Source: Phycisphaerae bacterium | GTDB lineage: Bacteria > Planctomycetota > Phycisphaerae > Phycisphaerales > SM1A02 | Direction: 5' to 3' | Length of the DNA stretch: 34,927 nt | Assembly: GCA_002717655.1 (NCBI GenBank) | Contig: PBAY01000004.1 | Location: forward strand, 1 to 34,927 | Part shown: positions 31,883-34,927 of the stretch, one piece after another | How positions within the stretch are numbered: the stretch's first letter is position 1 | Layout: the number at the start of each line of letters is the position of its first letter | Made by a program: the position numbers and the translations under genes | The notes under the pieces: generated by a model | The model's database searches: none | The model's input: only the letters and a program-made list of their open reading frames with translations | Told to the model about the DNA's origin: nothing

Positions 31883-33823
31883 TCAGCCCAGACGAGCCTT
31901 GACGACATTTTCCGCCCCACCTGCAAGAATGATCTCCTGCGGGACTTCGCCCAGAGGCGAGAACGGGTAGTCGGCATCGCCGAGGGAAATCACCGAACGT
32001 TCGAAGTCGATCACCGCATTCCCTGATTCGATGGTCAGGCCATCATTGTTCTTATGAACCTTGCGCAGATGACCGACAAGTGCCGGGCTGGTCAGACAGA
32101 GAAATCCGTTGTTGATGGCATTGCGGACATAGGTCTGACTGTACGACTCGGCGATCACGCAGGCGATGCCTCGTATCTTCAGACAGGTCGCTGCCTGTTC
32201 CCTGCTTGAGCCGGTTCCGAAGTTCAGGCCGGAAACAATGATGTCGCCTGACTTGGAGAATTCAGCGAAGTCCGGGTCGTAGTTCTCCATCGCTGCTGCA
32301 GCCATCTCCTCTTCCGTCACATCATCTCGATAGGTCATCTTGCCGCTGTAGATGCCATCGGTATTGAGGTTATCGACCGGAAGCCAGAGCACACGACCTT
32401 CGACGCGTGTCGGAAATCCGTCGAGGATGCGAGTCGCACTGCCCTCGGATGGCCGTGGGCCGTTCACGGACACGCTTGTCTTCAATCCATGGTCTTCATA
32501 CTGGGTTGGTGCACAGATGTAACCAGCCAGCGCCGAAGCGGCAACAACAGCTGGACTGGCCAGATACGCCTTGGCATCACGTGATCCCATGCGGCCCTTG
32601 AAGTTCCGATTGGTCGCGCTGATGCCGACCTCTCCCGGCTCGAGGGTTCCTGCACCAAGGCCGATGCAGGTTCCACATCCCGGAGGCAGGAAGTGAGCAC
32701 CGGCTTTCTCCAGTGAAGCCCAGTAACCCTTTTCCTCAGCAGCAGCCTGGACATTGCCACTGGCCGCGGCGACGTAGAGATCGACATCTTCCGCCACTTG
32801 CTTTCCATCTACGACCGACGCTGCCGCAGCAAGATCTTCGAGCCTTGCATTGACGCAACTCAGCAGATAGGCCTTGTTCACCTTGACCTTCTCCTGCTGG
32901 ATCTCAGGCAGGGCGTGCATCACCTTGACATGATCCGGGCCGGAGACATGAGGGATGACTGTTCCAAGATCAAGTTCGAGCTCAACCGCATAATGCGCGC
33001 CAGGCTCCGCTTCGAGCCTGGTCTGATACCAGCGTTCCACATCTTCCGGCGTATATCTCGGGTTATTGCGGCCAGCAAGCCATTCAGCACGATCATGCAG
33101 CCACTGGCGAAGCGTCTCATCAAACGGGAAGACGCCCGCGAGCGCCCCCCACTCGGTGGTCATGTTTGAAACGCTCATCCGTTGATCCATGGTCAGGCAG
33201 TCGACGCCCTCTCCCTGGAACTCCACGGCCATGTTGAGTACTTCATCCTGATTGAAGGCGCCACAGAGTGCAATGATCACATCCTTCCCGACGACTCCCG
33301 GTTGAAGTGTGCCATGAAGGGTCACCTTGGCCACCTGCGGAACCTGCCACCAGGTTTCACCAGTCGCCCAGATCGAGGCGGCATCGGTTCGCACGACCGG
33401 CGTTCCCATCGCAGCAATGGCGCCGTAGAGATTTGAATGCGAGTCCGAACCAACCACCATGCTTCCAGGCGTGACGTAACCGTACTCCACCATCACCTGA
33501 TGGCTGATACCGGTTCCAGGACGATAGAAGTCGACACCATGCTCATTGGCGAAGGCTTCGATCTTGGCGTACTTCCCAAGATTTTCAGGCGAGTGATTCT
33601 GAATGTCATGATCAATGGCGTAGACAGGCTGCCCGGGATCATGGATTTTCGTTGCACCAATCGACTTGAACTTGCCCATGACCGCAGACGTATTGTCATG
33701 CGTCATGATGTGCTTGGGCCTGATCCGTACGAAATCGCCCGCATAGATGCGAGCCCCATCGGCAAGACCAACGGCATGGCTGGTTGCAATCTGCTCAACG
33801 AGCGTGGCTGGTGAAGTTGACAT
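31883..33823 (-). CDS. Aconitase-superfamily hydro-lyase, homoaconitase-like
   Basis: A 646-residue fused large+small domain hydro-lyase. 'YAIDHDIQNHSPENLGKYAKI', 'VVGSDSHSNLYGAIAAMGTP' and 'VRTDAASIWATGETWWQVPQ' (each shown in part) and 'MTTEWGALAGVFPFD' resemble fungal homoaconitase more than ordinary aconitase A. [4Fe-4S] ligands are visible in 'SCVNARLEDL' and 'GCGTCIGLG'. The swivelling C-terminal domain has 'NFGTGSSREQAA', with the substrate Ser-Arg. It isomerises a tri-carboxylate: homocitrate/homoisocitrate or citrate/isocitrate. The ATG at 33823 gives a natural N-terminus; a TTG six codons earlier is possible and no strong ribosome-binding site is visible. The isocitrate/homoisocitrate-type dehydrogenase is nearby. 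Confidence 0.88.
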   Translation of the reverse strand: MSTSPATLVEQIATSHAVGLADGARIYAGDFVRIRPKHIMTHDNTSAVMGKFKSIGATKIHDPGQPVYAIDHDIQNHSPENLGKYAKIEAFANEHGVDFYRPGTGISHQVMVEYGYVTPGSMVVGSDSHSNLYGAIAAMGTPVVRTDAASIWATGETWWQVPQVAKVTLHGTLQPGVVGKDVIIALCGAFNQDEVLNMAVEFQGEGVDCLTMDQRMSVSNMTTEWGALAGVFPFDETLRQWLHDRAEWLAGRNNPRYTPEDVERWYQTRLEAEPGAHYAVELELDLGTVIPHVSGPDHVKVMHALPEIQQEKVKVNKAYLLSCVNARLEDLAAAASVVDGKQVAEDVDLYVAAASGNVQAAAEEKGYWASLEKAGAHFLPPGCGTCIGLGAGTLEPGEVGISATNRNFKGRMGSRDAKAYLASPAVVAASALAGYICAPTQYEDHGLKTSVSVNGPRPSEGSATRILDGFPTRVEGRVLWLPVDNLNTDGIYSGKMTYRDDVTEEEMAAAAMENYDPDFAEFSKSGDIIVSGLNFGTGSSREQAATCLKIRGIACVIAESYSQTYVRNAINNGFLCLTSPALVGHLRKVHKNNDGLTIESGNAVIDFERSVISLGDADYPFSPLGEVPQEIILAGGAENVVKARLG

Positions 33824-33848
33824 GCATGCAGGATAAACCAACTGGGGA

Positions 33849-34466
33849 TCAGATCCCAGAATCAGCTAGTTCAGGGCGAGGGGTCTGATGATTCCAGAAC
33901 CGCCAGAGCCGCTTGAAGTCCGGTTCATTGATCGAGTTGAAATTCAATGCAACAGCCCCCTGAGCCCCGAAGATGATGGCCTGAACCGGTTGTTTGACGC
34001 CGATCTTCCCCGCAGCTGGCCGTACGAGCATCATGGCCTGTCCTGCCTTCCAGATTCGGTCTTGACGGTCTCTCACGAAGCCAGGGCCAGCAAGCAGGCC
34101 TCGTGATTCACGTCGCAGCCCGGGAATCTGATTTCGGATCTTTGGACGAGTGATGAGTATCAGGCAAAGCAGAACAGCAGGAACCAGACTGCAGACCGTG
34201 AAGATTCCGCCAATAGGAATGGCGATCAATGTGATGAACGCAAATGCAATGGCAAGGAAGAAGATCGCAATCCTGCTTATGATCACTGAACCGAGCAGAT
34301 GCTCCGGCTCTTCCAGATCCTTCGGAAGATCAATGGATTGGATGGGCTCGAGATATGACCAGTCGAGCACGGTTCTGGGGCAGGATCGATTCTTCTTCTC
34401 AAATCCTGATTCCAGCTTTGGCCAGACAGCCCGGTGCAACCGTAGGAACCCCCCACTGACTGTCAT
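33849..34466 (-). CDS. Membrane protein of unknown function (tandem paralogue family)
   Basis: A 205-residue protein. The ATG at 34466 follows AAGGCGG. An N-terminal ~60-residue polar region precedes two adjacent hydrophobic segments at ~62-105 ('IISRIAIFFLAIAFAFITLI', then 'GGIFTVCSLVPAVLLCLILI'). A ~100-residue cytoplasmic-looking domain follows, ending in 'LWRFWNHQTPRPELADSGI'. Family not recognised. The same end motif occurs in the partial gene at the window edge (DPRPELADAEY), so this is one member of a tandem family. The stop lies 25 bases before the homoaconitase-like gene start, so they may be co-transcribed. Confidence 0.7.
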   Translation of the reverse strand: MTVSGGFLRLHRAVWPKLESGFEKKNRSCPRTVLDWSYLEPIQSIDLPKDLEEPEHLLGSVIISRIAIFFLAIAFAFITLIAIPIGGIFTVCSLVPAVLLCLILITRPKIRNQIPGLRRESRGLLAGPGFVRDRQDRIWKAGQAMMLVRPAAGKIGVKQPVQAIIFGAQGAVALNFNSINEPDFKRLWRFWNHQTPRPELADSGI

Positions 34467-34538
34467 GTCCGCCTTACCCAGTATTTTCAGAAGTTCATAG
34501 TCGATGCAATCCGCAAGATCAGCCTGTACCTGACGTTT

Positions 34539-34829
34539 CTAAACAGCACCTTCCTGCTTACAGATCTTGACTGCGACCAGGGCTGCAGCAAGCCACAAAG
34601 AAAGAAAGACGATATCACCGGCATTGAATTCATTTCCGCCTTCGGCATAGGACAACACGTAGATGAACATCGAGCCAATCAGAAGAACGGCCAGAATCAA
34701 CAGGAGGCTGTATCTGCGTACAACGTTGTTCCAGACCGCACCAAGTGGCACCACTGAGATATATGCAGGAAGGATTGGTGTATCAAAGTGCGATTTGATC
34801 ACCTCTGGATTTCCAAGTACATGCTTCAC
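34539..34829 (-). CDS. Small membrane protein between two paralogues
   Basis: A 96-residue protein from GTG 34827-34829 to TAG. Two hydrophobic segments are seen: 'YSLLLILAVLLIGSMFIYVL' (~40-59) and 'IVFLSLWLAAALVAVKIC' (~73-90). AAGGAG lies ~13 bases before the GTG, a rather long spacing, and no ATG in frame is better placed. Family not recognised. It sits between the 205-residue protein gene and the partial paralogue, 24 bases after the latter's stop, in the same direction. Confidence 0.6.
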   Translation of the reverse strand: MKHVLGNPEVIKSHFDTPILPAYISVVPLGAVWNNVVRRYSLLLILAVLLIGSMFIYVLSYAEGGNEFNAGDIVFLSLWLAAALVAVKICKQEGAV

Positions 34830-34853
34830 GTGACTGGACCCACTCCTTGTAGA

Positions 34854-34927
34854 TCAATATTCCGCATCAGCAAGTTCAGGCCTTGGGTCCATGGTATTCC
34901 ATAAGGCCCAGAGCAATTGAAAATCAG
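34854..34927 (-). CDS. C-terminal end of a paralogue of the 205-residue membrane protein (cut by window edge)
   Basis: On the minus strand the frame from the window edge reads DFQLLWALWNTMDPRPELAD-AEY and stops at TGA 34856-34854. It aligns residue by residue with DFKRLWRFWNHQTPRPELAD-SGI at the end of the 33849-34466 protein. Only 23-24 residues are in the window, so nothing more can be said about its length. Confidence 0.7.
   Translation of the reverse strand, partial: DFQLLWALWNTMDPRPELADAEY

Overview
The window looks like chromosomal DNA of a planctomycete, most likely of the Phycisphaerae type. This rests on four large secreted proteins that end in the same paired, calcium-site-like tail (two D-x-D-x-D-G ... 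D-L-L ... W-G half repeats, dockerin-like), right-handed beta-helix proteins, an HU-family protein with a long lysine-rich tail, and moderately GC-rich DNA with short intergenic spaces. No phage, insertion sequence or CRISPR array was seen.

Region 1 (1-13132) is a tryptophan/kynurenine degradation cluster. A plus-strand pair (end of a sodium:solute symporter, then an imine-reductase-like enzyme) meets a minus-strand aminotransferase. A tightly coupled plus-strand operon follows: atypical SDR, 2-aminomuconate-semialdehyde-type aldehyde dehydrogenase, RidA-family 2-aminomuconate-deaminase-like protein, and a beta-hydroxyacid dehydrogenase. Facing it is a minus-strand operon, in transcription order: ACMS decarboxylase, kynureninase, kynurenine 3-monooxygenase, tryptophan 2,3-dioxygenase, MFS transporter, kynurenine formamidase, and a 36-residue membrane microprotein not previously called. 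Together these encode tryptophan to 2-aminomuconate and onward, except 3-hydroxyanthranilate dioxygenase, which is not in the window.

Region 2 (13435-17133) holds tRNA-Ser(GCT), an HU-like protein with a strong terminator, murQ, a secreted beta-helix protein, and a second, 5'-truncated copy of the end of murQ. The beta-helix gene sits between the two murQ ends, and its stop codon lies inside the murQ-derived DNA.

Region 3 (17134-22537) has a conserved-looking unknown protein with a possible helix-turn-helix, divergent from a secreted cupredoxin-like/double beta-helix protein. That gene overlaps a degenerate M23-peptidase-like secreted protein. A small two-helix membrane protein follows.

Region 4 (22556-34927) is entirely minus strand. 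It contains a four-gene operon (isocitrate/homoisocitrate-type dehydrogenase, MmgE/PrpD protein, PfkB kinase, 905-residue secreted unknown), a 919-residue secreted unknown with a dockerin-like tail, a homoaconitase-like enzyme, and a small membrane-protein locus with tandem paralogues, the last cut by the window edge.

Functions are assigned from motifs read by eye. Starts were chosen by ribosome-binding sites, overlaps and family N-termini. No database search was run.
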